Source: Chondrocystis sp. NIES-4102
Lineage (GTDB): Bacteria > Cyanobacteriota > Cyanobacteriia > Cyanobacteriales > Xenococcaceae
DNA length: 64,000 nucleotides
Assembly (NCBI GenBank): GCA_002368355.1
Contig: AP018281.1
Span: 2,418,001 to 2,482,000, forward strand
Reading direction: 5' to 3'
The position numbers were made by a program, and so were the translations under genes. This document shows positions 46,127 through 58,743 of the stretch, in pieces. The first letter of the stretch is position 1. Each line of letters opens with the position of its first letter. The notes beneath the pieces were generated by a model that saw only the letters and a program-made list of their open reading frames with translations, was not told where the DNA came from and searched no databases.

Positions 46127-46798
46127 TGATGTTATGAGTTCAAAGATTTTTTAGGGTGATTAGGATATTTTTATATTTATTAGTAATAAATAGTTTATTA
46201 GTTAATAATTACCTCTTACTTGATGATCATAATTAAAGTAAATAATATTTATTTATGGTTTGCTTTTACAATACACTTGGTTATCTTCTTTACGCGCTCA
46301 TCAAAGGTTTTATAGTTAATTAACTAATTATAAATTATGGGTTGGTAATCTTAGCAGTAAGGGGAAATTATGGCGTTAAATTAATTATTTGGATGCAGGT
46401 TATTGAGAGTGTAAGTAATTTTATAAGATAATAAAAGTTATAGCAATCAAAGAAACACAGTTAAGATATTTTATTACTTTTTAGCTGTGAGCTTCTTAGC
46501 TTCTTGGTTATTAACTTAACCCATAACATCTATTATTCTTTAACTTTTAGCTACTCCCCACTACCCACTACCCACTACCCACTACCCACTACCTACTACC
46601 TACTACCTACTACCTACTACCTACTACCTACTACCCACTACCCACTACCTAATTTTGTACAGTTGTGTTCATCACCCTGTTAAAACACCCATTTAATATT
46701 TGATTGATTGAAAACTGCATAAAAAAAATAGACCCATCGTAACTAATAAATGTAAGCAAGATACACACTAGAAATTAGCAATAACGAGGTCTAGAAAC
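46127..46798. other. Spacer upstream of curlin-like copy 3
   Basis: No gene. It contains the heptamer tandem array (46551-46650) and, over the last 110 bases, sequence nearly identical to the leader of curlin-like copy 1, including tatttttttt tracts and the Shine-Dalgarno-like taacgaggtc. Confidence 0.6.
46551..46650. repeat. Heptanucleotide tandem repeat (STRR-type)
   Basis: About 14 units of ctaccca or ctaccta in a row. The unit type switches from ccca to ccta in the middle and back at the end. Short tandemly repeated heptamers are characteristic of cyanobacterial genomes. Decayed examples occur near 26200, 34412, 39790, 62072 and 62342. Confidence 0.9.
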
Positions 46799-47137
46799 AT
46801 GAAAAAATCACTACTATCCATTCTAACAGCAGCGATCGCTCTTTCTCCTTTAACTGCTTTTGCCCAAGATGCTCAAACTAATATTCAATCTAATACTAAT
46901 TCGGCTGCTGCGGTGGGATCTGCTAACGCTATACTACAAAATGCCCATCAAGCCAGTGGGCAACAACAAGTAAATTTGGATGCCTACGGTGTTCCTAGCG
47001 TTCCCAGCCCTCAAACTTCAGTACAGTTAAATGGTAATTCTGCTGCTGGAATTGGTACTCACAACTTGATTAATCAAAACGCGGATCAAACTAATAGCCA
47101 AAGTCAACTTGATATCAATCAATATCTACCACACTAA
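46799..47137 (+). CDS. Curlin-like small secreted protein, copy 3
   Basis: A 112-residue paralogue of the proteins at 11684 and 12372, with the same signal peptide and two-repeat layout; differences include SANAIL, QQQVNLDAYGVPSVPS and VQLNGN. The upstream sequence matches copy 1, the downstream terminator matches copy 2, so this copy keeps both flanks. It is 34 kb away and inverted relative to them, standing alone after the heptamer array. Confidence 0.75.
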   Translation: MKKSLLSILTAAIALSPLTAFAQDAQTNIQSNTNSAAAVGSANAILQNAHQASGQQQVNLDAYGVPSVPSPQTSVQLNGNSAAGIGTHNLINQNADQTNSQSQLDINQYLPH

Positions 47138-47193
47138 AAATTAATCTTAAATAAATAAATCAATAAATAAATACTTATTATTAATTACGACTG

Positions 47194-47224
47194 GCAAGGG
47201 TTACATGAAAACTCTTGCTTTTTT
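47194..47224 (+). terminator. Rho-independent terminator after curlin-like copy 3
   Basis: Stem gcaagggtt/aactcttgc with a 7-base loop and six T residues. It is homologous to the terminator at 12284-12315. Confidence 0.85.
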
Positions 47225-47365
47225 GTTGTCTATATCTAATATTCAGTATTTTATAGCAAGATAATTAAGGCTTTATAACTGTGATCTTCTTAGCTTCTTA
47301 GCTTCTAAATAATACTGACTCCCCTCTCCTGTCTCCTGTCTCCCCTCTCCTAACTCCTAATAAAA

Positions 47366-47797
47366 CTAAGCATTACTTTTAATCTTCAATTGTCGCCCAA
47401 CTGCTGTAAGTAAATCATCAATAATACGATTATGAAAATAATGGGGAGGATTCCATTTTATCCACTCAGAAGCACTATGTTCAGTCATAACAATTTCCAA
47501 TTCTTCACTTACCCAGGCAAAAAAAATTACTAAAGATTTCTCAACCTTTTGACCATTCATGCTGCGATAACGAGGATAATAGATAGTTCTAAAACGGAAA
47601 TCTAATTCCAAACATACCTGTTGCCTACTAATACCTGTTTCCTCAAATAATTCTCTCAAAGCGCACTGCAATTCAGTTTCTCCTGGTTCGATATGACCTT
47701 TTGGCAAATCATAACGATGCGATCGCTTCATTAATAGAAATGATGGTTGTTGGGTGTGGGTGAAGCAAATTATACCGCAGGATTTTACTTTTTCCAT
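47366..47797 (-). CDS. Nudix hydrolase
   Basis: About 143 residues from ATG 47797 (an in-frame TTG at 47836 would add 13). The Nudix box is GHIEPGETELQCALRELFEE-TG, complete with its metal-binding glutamates, preceded by KRSHRYDLPKG. It resembles bis(5'-nucleosyl)-tetraphosphatase (Ap4A) type Nudix proteins, which remove dinucleoside polyphosphates, though specificity cannot be assigned. Confidence 0.87.
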   Translation of the reverse strand: MEKVKSCGIICFTHTQQPSFLLMKRSHRYDLPKGHIEPGETELQCALRELFEETGISRQQVCLELDFRFRTIYYPRYRSMNGQKVEKSLVIFFAWVSEELEIVMTEHSASEWIKWNPPHYFHNRIIDDLLTAVGRQLKIKSNA

Positions 47798-47957
47798 GAA
47801 TAGCGATCGCGATTTGGGAGAGACGACCGAAAGCAAGATAAACGCTGTTTAAACCATAACTTAAAATTGCCTCCTGATCAGTTTAAAGCTTCAGAACTAG
47901 AAGGCTATAAACTGATACTTGATACTTAATTATCTAGACTCTACCTGCAATATTGAT

Positions 47958-50063
47958 TTATCCTTCCCTATAGGGACTAGTTAATTTTTCTAGTTGATTT
48001 ACTAATAAGCTGAGGAATAAACCTACATCAGTAACCACCCCAACCGACTCAACGGATCCGCGATCGCTTAACTTAGTAACGACAGCAGGATTAATATCAA
48101 CACACACCATTTTTACCCCCGCAGGTGTCATATTGCCTACACCAATTGAATGAAGCATAGTTGAAAGCATCAAAATCATATCTGTCCCTTCTAAAAGTTG
48201 GGCATATTCAGTCTGTGCTTTAATTAAATCCATTTGGGTATCAGGTAGGGGCCCATCATCGCGTATTGAACCTGCTAAAGCGAAGGGAATATCATGTTTA
48301 ACACATTCATACATAATCCCTTGGGTAATGATGCCTTGTTCTACTGCTTGGGCGATACTACCGCAACGACGTACAGTATTAATAACTTTAAGATGATGGC
48401 GATGCCCACCTGTTACAGGTGTACCTTTCTGCATATCAACCCCTAGGGAAGTTCCCATCAATGCTTGTTCAATATCATGAACTGCGATCGCATTTCCCCC
48501 AAGTAAGCCCTGAATATAGCCATCACGAATGAGTGTAGAAAGATGTTTAGCCCCACCTGTATGAATTACAACTGGCCCTGCGGTAACTACCACTTTACCA
48601 CCGCGATCGCGTATTTGTCTTAATTCCCAGGCTATTTGCTCGACAACAAGTTCTACTCTTCTTTCACTTGATACCCCAGCCCCCATAAAGCTAAATTCTT
48701 CTTTGGCTTTGGAGTCACGATTAGTTTTTTTGCGTATGGTGCGTATGCCCTCTATTCCTACTACAACGCGATCGCCTTGATTTAAATCTCGCAATATTTT
48801 ACATTGAGCAGTTATACCTGCGGGGCTATCAGTAATTACAATTGCGCCATCCATTCTTTGTTTTTGAACTTTAACCCATTGGTTATTAATCAATACTTCG
48901 GTTGGATAAATATTAGTAACATAAAAGTCATCAGGGGCTACTCCCTCAAGCTCACACACTTCTATTTGAGCATTGGCTACATCTTCAGTAGGAGATACTA
49001 CCCCAATTTCTATTAACCCATTCATGATCTTTTCCATTACATCATGGTCTGGGGCTGAAATTCGCACGTCAGCAGCCGAGGTACTTTGTCTTTCTACACC
49101 TAATTGAAAGTTGAGAACCTTAAAACTACCTCCATTATCGACTACTAAATCTAAAGCACGATTCATAATTCCTGCATCTAGCAGATGTCCCTCCATATTG
49201 ATCACACGGCTTTCGACTGGAGTACTTGCGTGAACGAATGGTAAGACAGGCTCATTAATTCTTAAGGTTAGGCATTTAGCAGCCCCCCCAGCCTTGAGAA
49301 ATTCAGTCAAAGGGGTTTCGATAACTGTAAAACCTACATCGCCTAAACGCTGCTTTAAACTCTCACTGGCTTTGTTCATAACTACCGACTGTCCCACATT
49401 GACGGCATTACAAGCAAAGTTGATGGCATCCGCTTCAGCGATCGCTATTCTTTTCTCTACAGGTACACGTTTTTCTATAATATGATTGGAGTAGGAATCA
49501 AAAGCTGCTGGATAGTAAAGTAGATATCCTCCTGCTAAGGGACAAAAACAAGTGTCTAAATGGTAAAAGCGTTCGTCAATTAAACGCAGGGATAAAACTT
49601 CAATATCTAACCATTTGGCTATAAAAGGATGAGAATCTAATTCGGAACGAAAGCCATAACCTGCCCATAACCAGCGTCCTTCACGGTCTAATAAAGCATC
49701 CCCTGCACCCTCAAAAGGCAAGTCTTTTGGCAATTCAAAAACCTTAAACCCGTTTTCCTCAAACCACTGCTTAAAATATGGTTCTTCTCCCTGACGTTCG
49801 GGATGATAGAAGCGACTTAAAACCACATTCTCTCCCAAGACTAAACCTGCATTGGCAGTAAATACCATGTCTGGTACTCCTGGCTGTCCTTGAACTAAAT
49901 CTACTTGCGCCAAATCATTAAGGACAAAATTTAGTTTCGACCACTGTTCAACAGCGCGATCGCGAGATGATTTGTGTATGTTTCCCTCCATCCAAGGATT
50001 AATCACATAATCTACATCGTAGTGATCGGGAGCGCACATTAAAATGCGAATTGGTTCAGCCAT
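47958..50063 (-). CDS. argZ: Bifunctional arginine dihydrolase / ornithine cyclodeaminase (ArgZ/AgrE)
   Basis: A 701-residue protein. The N-terminal guanidino-group modifying domain (about 1-280) has DHYDVDYVINPWMEGNIH, VFTANAGLVLGENVVLSRFY, HLDTCFCPLAGGYLLYYPAA and a C-terminal catalytic Cys in GGAAKCLTLRINEP. The second half (about 290-701) is the TIGR00300-type LOR/SDH domain, a Rossmann-containing ornithine cyclodeaminase. ArgZ converts arginine to ornithine, ammonia and CO2; the fused form continues to proline (AgrE). It drives nitrogen release from cyanophycin-derived arginine at night. All regions are intact. Confidence 0.95.
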   Translation of the reverse strand: MAEPIRILMCAPDHYDVDYVINPWMEGNIHKSSRDRAVEQWSKLNFVLNDLAQVDLVQGQPGVPDMVFTANAGLVLGENVVLSRFYHPERQGEEPYFKQWFEENGFKVFELPKDLPFEGAGDALLDREGRWLWAGYGFRSELDSHPFIAKWLDIEVLSLRLIDERFYHLDTCFCPLAGGYLLYYPAAFDSYSNHIIEKRVPVEKRIAIAEADAINFACNAVNVGQSVVMNKASESLKQRLGDVGFTVIETPLTEFLKAGGAAKCLTLRINEPVLPFVHASTPVESRVINMEGHLLDAGIMNRALDLVVDNGGSFKVLNFQLGVERQSTSAADVRISAPDHDVMEKIMNGLIEIGVVSPTEDVANAQIEVCELEGVAPDDFYVTNIYPTEVLINNQWVKVQKQRMDGAIVITDSPAGITAQCKILRDLNQGDRVVVGIEGIRTIRKKTNRDSKAKEEFSFMGAGVSSERRVELVVEQIAWELRQIRDRGGKVVVTAGPVVIHTGGAKHLSTLIRDGYIQGLLGGNAIAVHDIEQALMGTSLGVDMQKGTPVTGGHRHHLKVINTVRRCGSIAQAVEQGIITQGIMYECVKHDIPFALAGSIRDDGPLPDTQMDLIKAQTEYAQLLEGTDMILMLSTMLHSIGVGNMTPAGVKMVCVDINPAVVTKLSDRGSVESVGVVTDVGLFLSLLVNQLEKLTSPYREG

Positions 50064-50433
50064 AATAATTTTTTACGATAGGTAGATGAAACAGTTAATT
50101 AACTTGTAATCGACTTAATAGTATCTTTAGATATCGACTTATAACCTGATCATATTACTATGAAATGTTACGTTGAATTTTCTTTTTAACTTCTTAAATG
50201 TCATAAAATCGTAACGCACAATATGAATTTAATAATATTTATGTATGTATATGCTTAGTAAACTTAGACGAATATTTATTCTATTTTTATTGAGGAATAT
50301 TCCAATTACTAAACCAGATTATACAAAGTCTGTGCATCTTTTATTTTTGCTGGTTGAATGATTTGTTAAGTTATTATTAATCAAAGTTGCTCACGCCTGC
50401 TTAACGATTATCTTTAGGTTATCTATTCGTCAA
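50064..50433. other. Spacer upstream of argZ
   Basis: No gene, repeat or clear regulatory site seen in these 370 bases; AT-rich. Both flanking genes are on the minus strand; the right part is the end side of the DUF2752 gene. Confidence 0.5.
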
Positions 50434-50844
50434 TCAACTAGGAGGAATTAGCCAATAAAAAATTGGTATAGGAATATTTCTCAATAGTCCATATAGCAGA
50501 CAGACGCTAATAATAATGATTATTTGCTTGTTTTTATGCTGGATTGTATACAAATTTATGTTATAGAAGTACCTTAAAAAACTAGGGAGAATCCAGTAAA
50601 TAAAATAAGGTAGGCTAATGATTAATAAAGGATTAAGTTCTAAGGCAGATTGCCAATTGCCATGAAGTAGTTGATGTAAACTTCTAAATCCGCCACATCC
50701 TATACAATAAAAACCGCCCCAGGTTCTAGATAAGCTTGGTGGATAAAAATTATCAGAATCAGCTGGGTCAAAGCTATATAAAGTTACAGTTGCTAATGTT
50801 ATGCAAAAATATAAGATAATTAATTGATTTTTCTTAGAAAACAT
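50434..50844 (-). CDS. DUF2752 membrane protein
   Basis: A 136-residue protein with three hydrophobic segments (about 9-24, 75-95, 105-125). The DUF2752 motif is TWGGFYCIGCGGFRSLHQLL, with HGNWQSALELNPLLIISLPY after it. The Cys-x-x-Cys-G is kept. The family is of unknown function and often lies beside TM2-domain genes, as here (divergent, 207 bases away). Confidence 0.87.
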   Translation of the reverse strand: MFSKKNQLIILYFCITLATVTLYSFDPADSDNFYPPSLSRTWGGFYCIGCGGFRSLHQLLHGNWQSALELNPLLIISLPYFIYWILPSFLRYFYNINLYTIQHKNKQIIIIISVCLLYGLLRNIPIPIFYWLIPPS

Positions 50845-51051
50845 ACAAGATATATAATATTATTTATACCATTTCTTTTTAAATTTACACTCAATATTTT
50901 TATTGTAAGTCTCGCACAAAGACGTAAAGGTAGCAAGTTTGATTTAAGGCATTTTCATAAAGATTTAGCACTACTAAAAATAAAAAATACTTGAAGAATA
51001 AAAAATATTTGAATATAATGTTGATCTATTTAGTTTTACCAAGACGAAGCT

Positions 51052-51318
51052 ATGACTAATACACAAAATAGTAATGCTAATAGCAAAAAAATTGCTTGTG
51101 GTATCTGTGGCATTCTTATAGGATGTTTGGGAATTCACAAGTTTATTTTGGGGTATAACACAGAAGGCTTAGTTATGTTGCTAGTGAGTATTTTAACTTG
51201 CTTTATTGCTGCACCAGTAATGGGAATAATTGGTTTGATTGAAGGAATTATATATTTGACCAAATCTGATGAGGAATTTAATAGTACTTATATTGCTGCA
51301 AAAAAAGGTTGGTTTTAG
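51052..51318 (+). CDS. TM2-domain membrane protein
   Basis: An 88-residue protein with two membrane helices (KKIACGICGILIGCLGIHKF and MLLVSILTCFIAAPVMGIIG). The TM2 motif is present (G-x-x-G-x-x-x-F-x-x-G). The function is unknown. The next small gene starts 6 bases after its stop, so the two are likely translated together. Confidence 0.85.
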   Translation: MTNTQNSNANSKKIACGICGILIGCLGIHKFILGYNTEGLVMLLVSILTCFIAAPVMGIIGLIEGIIYLTKSDEEFNSTYIAAKKGWF

Positions 51319-51324
51319 TTATTG

Positions 51325-51516
51325 ATGCTTAAAGCAAAGAGTGAATATAAAAAATTTATCTTCGCTATTTTAGGGATGGCATATTTAAATGCTTTTTCCA
51401 ATTTAAATATTAATATTTTTCTAAAAGGTTATATAGCAATTGTCCCAATTCAAATAATAGCAATTATTTACGCAATTTATTTAATTCAGAAAAAGAACAA
51501 AAGGAATAGAATATAA
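51325..51516 (+). CDS. Small membrane protein, 63 aa
   Basis: ATG at 51325, 6 bases after the TM2 gene. Product MLKAKSEYKKFIFAILGMAY followed by a second hydrophobic stretch (GYIAIVPIQIIAIIYAIYLI) and a basic tail (QKKNKRNRI): two helices. No family is recognised. It is likely co-transcribed with the TM2 gene. Confidence 0.55.
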   Translation: MLKAKSEYKKFIFAILGMAYLNAFSNLNINIFLKGYIAIVPIQIIAIIYAIYLIQKKNKRNRI

Positions 51517-51845
51517 TCCTTTAAATAATGACCTTACTTAATATTATTGAATCTCCCAATGCTGAAGTATATTTATTAATTGTCAAGCTACGAAAAAACC
51601 TAGATTTGAATGTCTCGAAAAGCTATTCTATGTCAGAATATCCTAACATTGCTTAGATTGGATAAAAATATAACTATTTGATGTTTCTATTGATATTTAT
51701 TAGTTTAATTATATTGTTATTTCATCAAAAATAATTAGTAGCTTTAAGATATTCCGATGTTTTGTCAAGTAAGAAGATAATAGATAGATAAGGACTTTTT
51801 AGCCTAGAACTGATAATTATCTAGAATTTAAAATAATAATTAAAA
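51517..51845. other. Spacer with a possible 42-codon remnant
   Basis: A short frame 51528-51656 (MTLLNIIESPNAEVYLLIVK and on) has no Shine-Dalgarno and no recognised family; it may be a gene remnant. The rest is AT-rich with no feature. Confidence 0.35.
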
Positions 51846-52250
51846 ATGAAAAATACTAAATCTCAACTATCAATTTTTGGTATCACTTTAAGTTATTTGA
51901 CAACAATACTTTGTACTTCTGCCTTGGCTGACCAATGCGCCTATATAACAAAAGAACAAGCGCAAACAGCAGTATCAAGATTAAATTTAGACCAAACTAT
52001 TTACTCATTTTGCGAACCGTGCGGGGACAAAATACCACAACCAATGACAATAGAACGTTTAGGGATTGAAACAGTAGACTATCAAGATTTTTGGCAAGTT
52101 AAGGTTAATAATGGGGGGATAGATTTAGCTTATATATTTATAGATTCAGGAGTAGATGGTAACTTCCTAAACTTAGCTGCTGTTGCCAACTGTCAGGCTA
52201 CGCAAGTAAGCCCAATAATATCGCCACAAATTCGAGGAAACAGAAAATAA
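51846..52250 (+). CDS. Hypothetical secreted protein, 134 aa
   Basis: Signal peptide (MKNTKSQLSIFGITLSYLTT to cleavage after ALA, about residue 28). The mature part has Cys-x-x-Cys in YSFCEPCGDKIPQP and further Cys residues (DQCAYI, VANCQA), so disulfides are likely. It includes IDLAYIFIDSGVDGNFLNLA. No family is recognised; periplasmic or exported. Confidence 0.6.
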   Translation: MKNTKSQLSIFGITLSYLTTILCTSALADQCAYITKEQAQTAVSRLNLDQTIYSFCEPCGDKIPQPMTIERLGIETVDYQDFWQVKVNNGGIDLAYIFIDSGVDGNFLNLAAVANCQATQVSPIISPQIRGNRK

Positions 52251-55258
<3,008 letters not shown>

Positions 55259-55885
55259 AGATGTCTTTGTAAACAAGGCTATTTTGTAATCAATATCCTT
55301 AATTTTGTCTCAAATGCCTAGCTACTTTTAGTTGGGCAAATGGCAATAAACAGAAGGGTATTGGTTGCAAAACTGTGGGCAACAAATTTCAATTAAGTAT
55401 TTACGCCGTACATTAAATTCTGTTAAGGAAAAGTAATTAACTGCAACGAAATATCAGATGATAAGTAAGTTGGGTTATCACTCCAATAAAAAAAGATTCC
55501 TAAAGATCAGCTAAATTGTTGACTTGGGAGCATTTTAAAAGCAAGAATAAACATAGATCAATATTTATTGTTTTAAGTATTGACTTTATGTAAAAGTTTG
55601 TTAAGGCAGCAGCTACTTTTTGCACATTAGTTTGGGCAAACTGCAATACTAATTTGTAGCTAAAACTTAAAATCTGGGTAACAAAATAGAGTAATCTGTT
55701 TCCAGAGAGATTTAATCAGTAACAAGGATGTTTAATAACCATTGATTTGATACCTCGACTACATTGCTGAGTTATTAAAGCTAGGAAACTGACAGGTGGC
55801 TGATGGGTCTTGTTTAAGTAACACTATCATTTTAAAGATAGCTTATTCATTTATTTGATTTCATTGTATTGGGAGGAATCCATCG
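55259..55885. other. apcE-apcA intergenic region with a near-repeat
   Basis: No gene. Two similar motifs occur: gctacttttagttgggcaaa at 55322 and gctacttttt...agtttgggcaaactgcaata at 55611-55645. This region presumably holds the strong apcA promoter and a long untranslated leader, plus the Shine-Dalgarno gggagga ahead of apcA. Confidence 0.5.
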
Positions 55886-56371
55886 ATGAGTATTGTCACG
55901 AAATCTATCGTGAACGCCGATGCAGAGGCTCGTTATTTGAGTCCTGGCGAATTAGATAGAATTAAATCCTTCGTAACGACAGGTGAAAGCCGTCTACGTA
56001 TTGCTCAAACTCTAACAGAGTCCCGCGAGCGCATCGTTAAACAAGCTGGAGACCAGTTATTCCAAAAACGTCCTGATGTTGTTTCTCCTGGCGGTAACGC
56101 TTACGGTGAAGAAATGACTGCAACTTGTCTACGTGACATGGACTACTATCTACGCCTAATTACTTACGGTGTAGTAGCTGGTGATGTAACTCCAATCGAA
56201 GAGATTGGTTTAGTTGGTGCTAAAGAAATGTACAAATCTTTAGGTACTGACGTAGGTGCTATGGCTCAAAGCATCCGTGAAATGAAAAACATAGCAACTT
56301 CTATGATGTCTGCCGATGACAGCACAGAAGCAGCTTCTTACTTCGATTACGTTATCGGAGCTATGCAGTAG
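55886..56371 (+). CDS. apcA: Allophycocyanin alpha subunit
   Basis: 161 residues, standard length. Starts [20 protein letters not shown]; chromophore Cys81 in [20 protein letters not shown]. Binds one phycocyanobilin. With ApcB it forms the trimers of the phycobilisome core. First gene of apcABC, with 111 bases before apcB. Confidence 0.99.
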   Translation: MSIVTKSIVNADAEARYLSPGELDRIKSFVTTGESRLRIAQTLTESRERIVKQAGDQLFQKRPDVVSPGGNAYGEEMTATCLRDMDYYLRLITYGVVAGDVTPIEEIGLVGAKEMYKSLGTDVGAMAQSIREMKNIATSMMSADDSTEAASYFDYVIGAMQ

Positions 56372-56482
56372 GACTATACTGTATAATCCACTGTCAATAT
56401 ACCAGTAACAAATTTTTTCAAAAATACACTAACTTATCAGTGTTAAACAATTTAAGACTAGGTAAGATAAGGAAACAAAACT

Positions 56483-56968
56483 ATGCAAGACGCAATTACC
56501 TCTGTAATTAATTCGGCTGATGTTCAAGGCAGATACCTCGATGGTGCTGCTATGGATAAGCTCAAAAACTATTTTCAAACTGGTCAATTAAGAGTTCGTG
56601 CAGCTAGCGTAATCAGTGCTAATGCAGCTAGTATCGTTAAAGAAGCAGTAGCAAAATCTTTGCTATATTCTGATGTTACTCGTCCTGGTGGTAACATGTA
56701 TACTACTCGTCGTTATGCAGCTTGTATTCGCGACTTAGACTATTATCTCCGTTATTCCACTTACGCTATGCTAGCTGGAGATCCTTCGATCTTAGATGAG
56801 CGCGTACTTAACGGTTTGAAAGAAACTTATAATTCTCTGGGTGTTCCTGTTTCTTCTACAGTTCAAGCTATTCAAGCTATGAAAGAAGTAACTGCAAGCT
56901 TAACTGGTGCTGATGCTGGTAAAGAAATGGGCGTTTATTTCGACTATATCTGCTCTGGCTTAAGCTAA
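56483..56968 (+). CDS. apcB: Allophycocyanin beta subunit
   Basis: 161 residues. Chromophore Cys81 in [20 protein letters not shown]; the conserved methylated Asn71 is in RPGGNMYTT. Pairs with ApcA in the (alpha beta)3 core trimer. Shine-Dalgarno aaggaaac lies close to the ATG. Confidence 0.99.
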   Translation: MQDAITSVINSADVQGRYLDGAAMDKLKNYFQTGQLRVRAASVISANAASIVKEAVAKSLLYSDVTRPGGNMYTTRRYAACIRDLDYYLRYSTYAMLAGDPSILDERVLNGLKETYNSLGVPVSSTVQAIQAMKEVTASLTGADAGKEMGVYFDYICSGLS

Positions 56969-57242
56969 TTCCTTGGCAACCTGAGTTTATCGTAGAATAG
57001 TAAGCGTAAAGATTCGGGAAGTCTAGAGTGAGTGCTAGTTCTAATAAAGCTTAATTTTTCGAGCGCGAAAGAAAGATAAGTTTAGATGATCTAGTATTGA
57101 CTCCTGACTCCCGAATTTTGACATTTAAAGAGCATTAAAATCGCTATGCCTAGATACGCTACACAAACCTATTGGCTATAGTTTGGTAATCAGATTACAA
57201 GAAAATTAAACTTTTTTTTATTAAATTAGGAGAATTGAGCTT

Positions 57243-57446
57243 ATGCGTATGTTCAAGGTGACTGCTTGTGTCCCTAGTCAAACTAGAATTCGGACTCAAA
57301 GAGAATTACAAAATACTTTTTTTACTAAGTTAGTGCCTTACGATAATTGGTTTCGTGAGCAACAAAGAATCATGAAAATGGGAGGCAGAATTATTAAAGT
57401 TGAGTTAGCTACAGGTAAGCAAGGTGTAAACACAGGCTTATCATAA
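57243..57446 (+). CDS. apcC: Allophycocyanin small core linker, 7.8 kDa
   Basis: 67 residues. CpcD-like linker: MRMFKVTACVPSQTRIRTQR, then NTFFTKLVPYDNWFREQQRI and a basic C-terminal part. It binds within the core trimers and tunes red-shift and stability. It is 274 bases after apcB; an inverted repeat gattcggga/tcccgaatt flanks that gap. Shine-Dalgarno aggaga. Confidence 0.97.
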   Translation: MRMFKVTACVPSQTRIRTQRELQNTFFTKLVPYDNWFREQQRIMKMGGRIIKVELATGKQGVNTGLS

Positions 57447-57484
57447 AGATATTTTAGATATTTACTGTAAAATAAAAGTCACAA

Positions 57485-57510
57485 AGAGGTTTAAAAGCCT
57501 CTTTTTTTTT
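57485..57510 (+). terminator. Rho-independent terminator after apcABC
   Basis: Stem agaggttt/aagcctct with one G-T pair and a 2-base apex, followed by a T-run of nine. A strong terminator ends the apc operon. Confidence 0.9.
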
Positions 57511-57546
57511 AATTAACTGCTACCTTTGAAACAGAAAAAATAACAA

Positions 57547-58743
57547 TTGGTAGAAACTAAAATCGTGAGGCAATATCTTAGATATTTTATTCCTTTTGTC
57601 GATCCTCAGATTAAGTCTTGGACATGGGAAGCTCGCTTATTAAATTGGTTAACGGGTATTTGGTTAATTATTGGTTTAGTCACTCTCGTTTCGGCATCCT
57701 ATCCAGAAGGGATTGTTAATAATAATGATGGATTATATATTCTCAAGCGACAATTAATTGGGGTTGTAGTAGGTATTATTGGATTTAACTGGATGGCGCG
57801 TCAGCCGTTGTCTAAAACCTTAAAAATTGCACCTGTAATGGTGTTATTTCTATTGTTATTAATTTTCATTACTTTAGTGCCTGGGTTGGGTAAAACCACT
57901 ATGGGAGCAAGTCGCTGGATTGCTATCGGCCCATTTTCTTTACAACCTTCAGAGCTTATTAAACCGTTTTTGATGCTACAAGCAGCTTATATATTTTCTC
58001 GCTGGGATAAATTGCCAAATAGGGTGCGGATAGTTTGGTTAGTTGTATTTGTATTGGTATTGGCAGGAATTTTAATGCAACCTAACTTGAGTACTACTGC
58101 ATTATGTGGAATAAGTTTATGGTTGATAGCTTTAGCTGGGGAATTACCTTTGAGTCAATTAATTATAGTGGCTGTAAGTGGGTTGAGTGTAGCTTGCTTG
58201 AGTGTCAGTATTCATTCCTATCAGCTAAAACGAATTACTTCCTTTATAAATCCTTGGGAGAAGTACCATAGTGAGGGATATCAGTTAATTCAAAGTCTAC
58301 TGGCGATCGCATCTGGGCAATTATCTGGTTCTGGGTTTGGACTTTCGCAACAAAAATTATCATATCTGCCAATTAGATCTACAGATTTTATCTTTGCCGT
58401 TTATGCTGAAGAATTTGGCTTTATTGGCTGTGTGCTACTACTGCTATTAATTATGTTTTATGGAACTTTAGCTTTAAGAGTGACAATTAAGTGTCAACAC
58501 AGTGTTTCTAGATTGGTAGCAGTGGGTGCAATGGTCTTTATTGTGGGGCAATCATTGATTAATATTGGTGTAGCAACAGGGTCGTTACCAACCACGGGTT
58601 TACCTTTGCCTTTTTTTAGCTACGGGATTAATTCTGTAATTGCTTCATTGCTACTTGCAGGTTTATTGGTAAGAGTAGCCCGAGAAAGTAACACAGCCAA
58701 AATAATTAATATGCAGGCAATTTCTTCCCCTAGCAGACTTTAA
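57547..58743 (+). CDS. ftsW: FtsW/RodA-family peptidoglycan polymerase (FtsW-like)
   Basis: A 398-residue polytopic membrane protein of the SEDS family, about ten helices. Key patterns: GLGKTTMGASRWIAIGPFSL (SEDS catalytic loop area), FSLQPSELIKPFLMLQAAYI, GEGYQ-like QLIQSLLAIASGQLSGSG and the end TGLPLPFFSYGINSVIASLL. The N-terminus YFIPFVDPQIKSWTWEARLL is typical of cyanobacterial FtsW. It polymerises septal glycan with a PBP at division. The start is TTG at 57547 (a GTG at 57565 is the alternative). Confidence 0.93.
   Translation: MVETKIVRQYLRYFIPFVDPQIKSWTWEARLLNWLTGIWLIIGLVTLVSASYPEGIVNNNDGLYILKRQLIGVVVGIIGFNWMARQPLSKTLKIAPVMVLFLLLLIFITLVPGLGKTTMGASRWIAIGPFSLQPSELIKPFLMLQAAYIFSRWDKLPNRVRIVWLVVFVLVLAGILMQPNLSTTALCGISLWLIALAGELPLSQLIIVAVSGLSVACLSVSIHSYQLKRITSFINPWEKYHSEGYQLIQSLLAIASGQLSGSGFGLSQQKLSYLPIRSTDFIFAVYAEEFGFIGCVLLLLLIMFYGTLALRVTIKCQHSVSRLVAVGAMVFIVGQSLINIGVATGSLPTTGLPLPFFSYGINSVIASLLLAGLLVRVARESNTAKIINMQAISSPSRL

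Noticed and set aside
46551-46650. CRISPR array
   Set aside because: Units are 7 bases with no spacers; this is a heptamer tandem repeat, and no cas genes are present anywhere in the window.
57013-57117. Long inverted repeat between apcB and apcC as a terminator
   Set aside because: Arms are about 9 bases, over 80 apart, with no strong T-run; it may be chance or a weak processing site.
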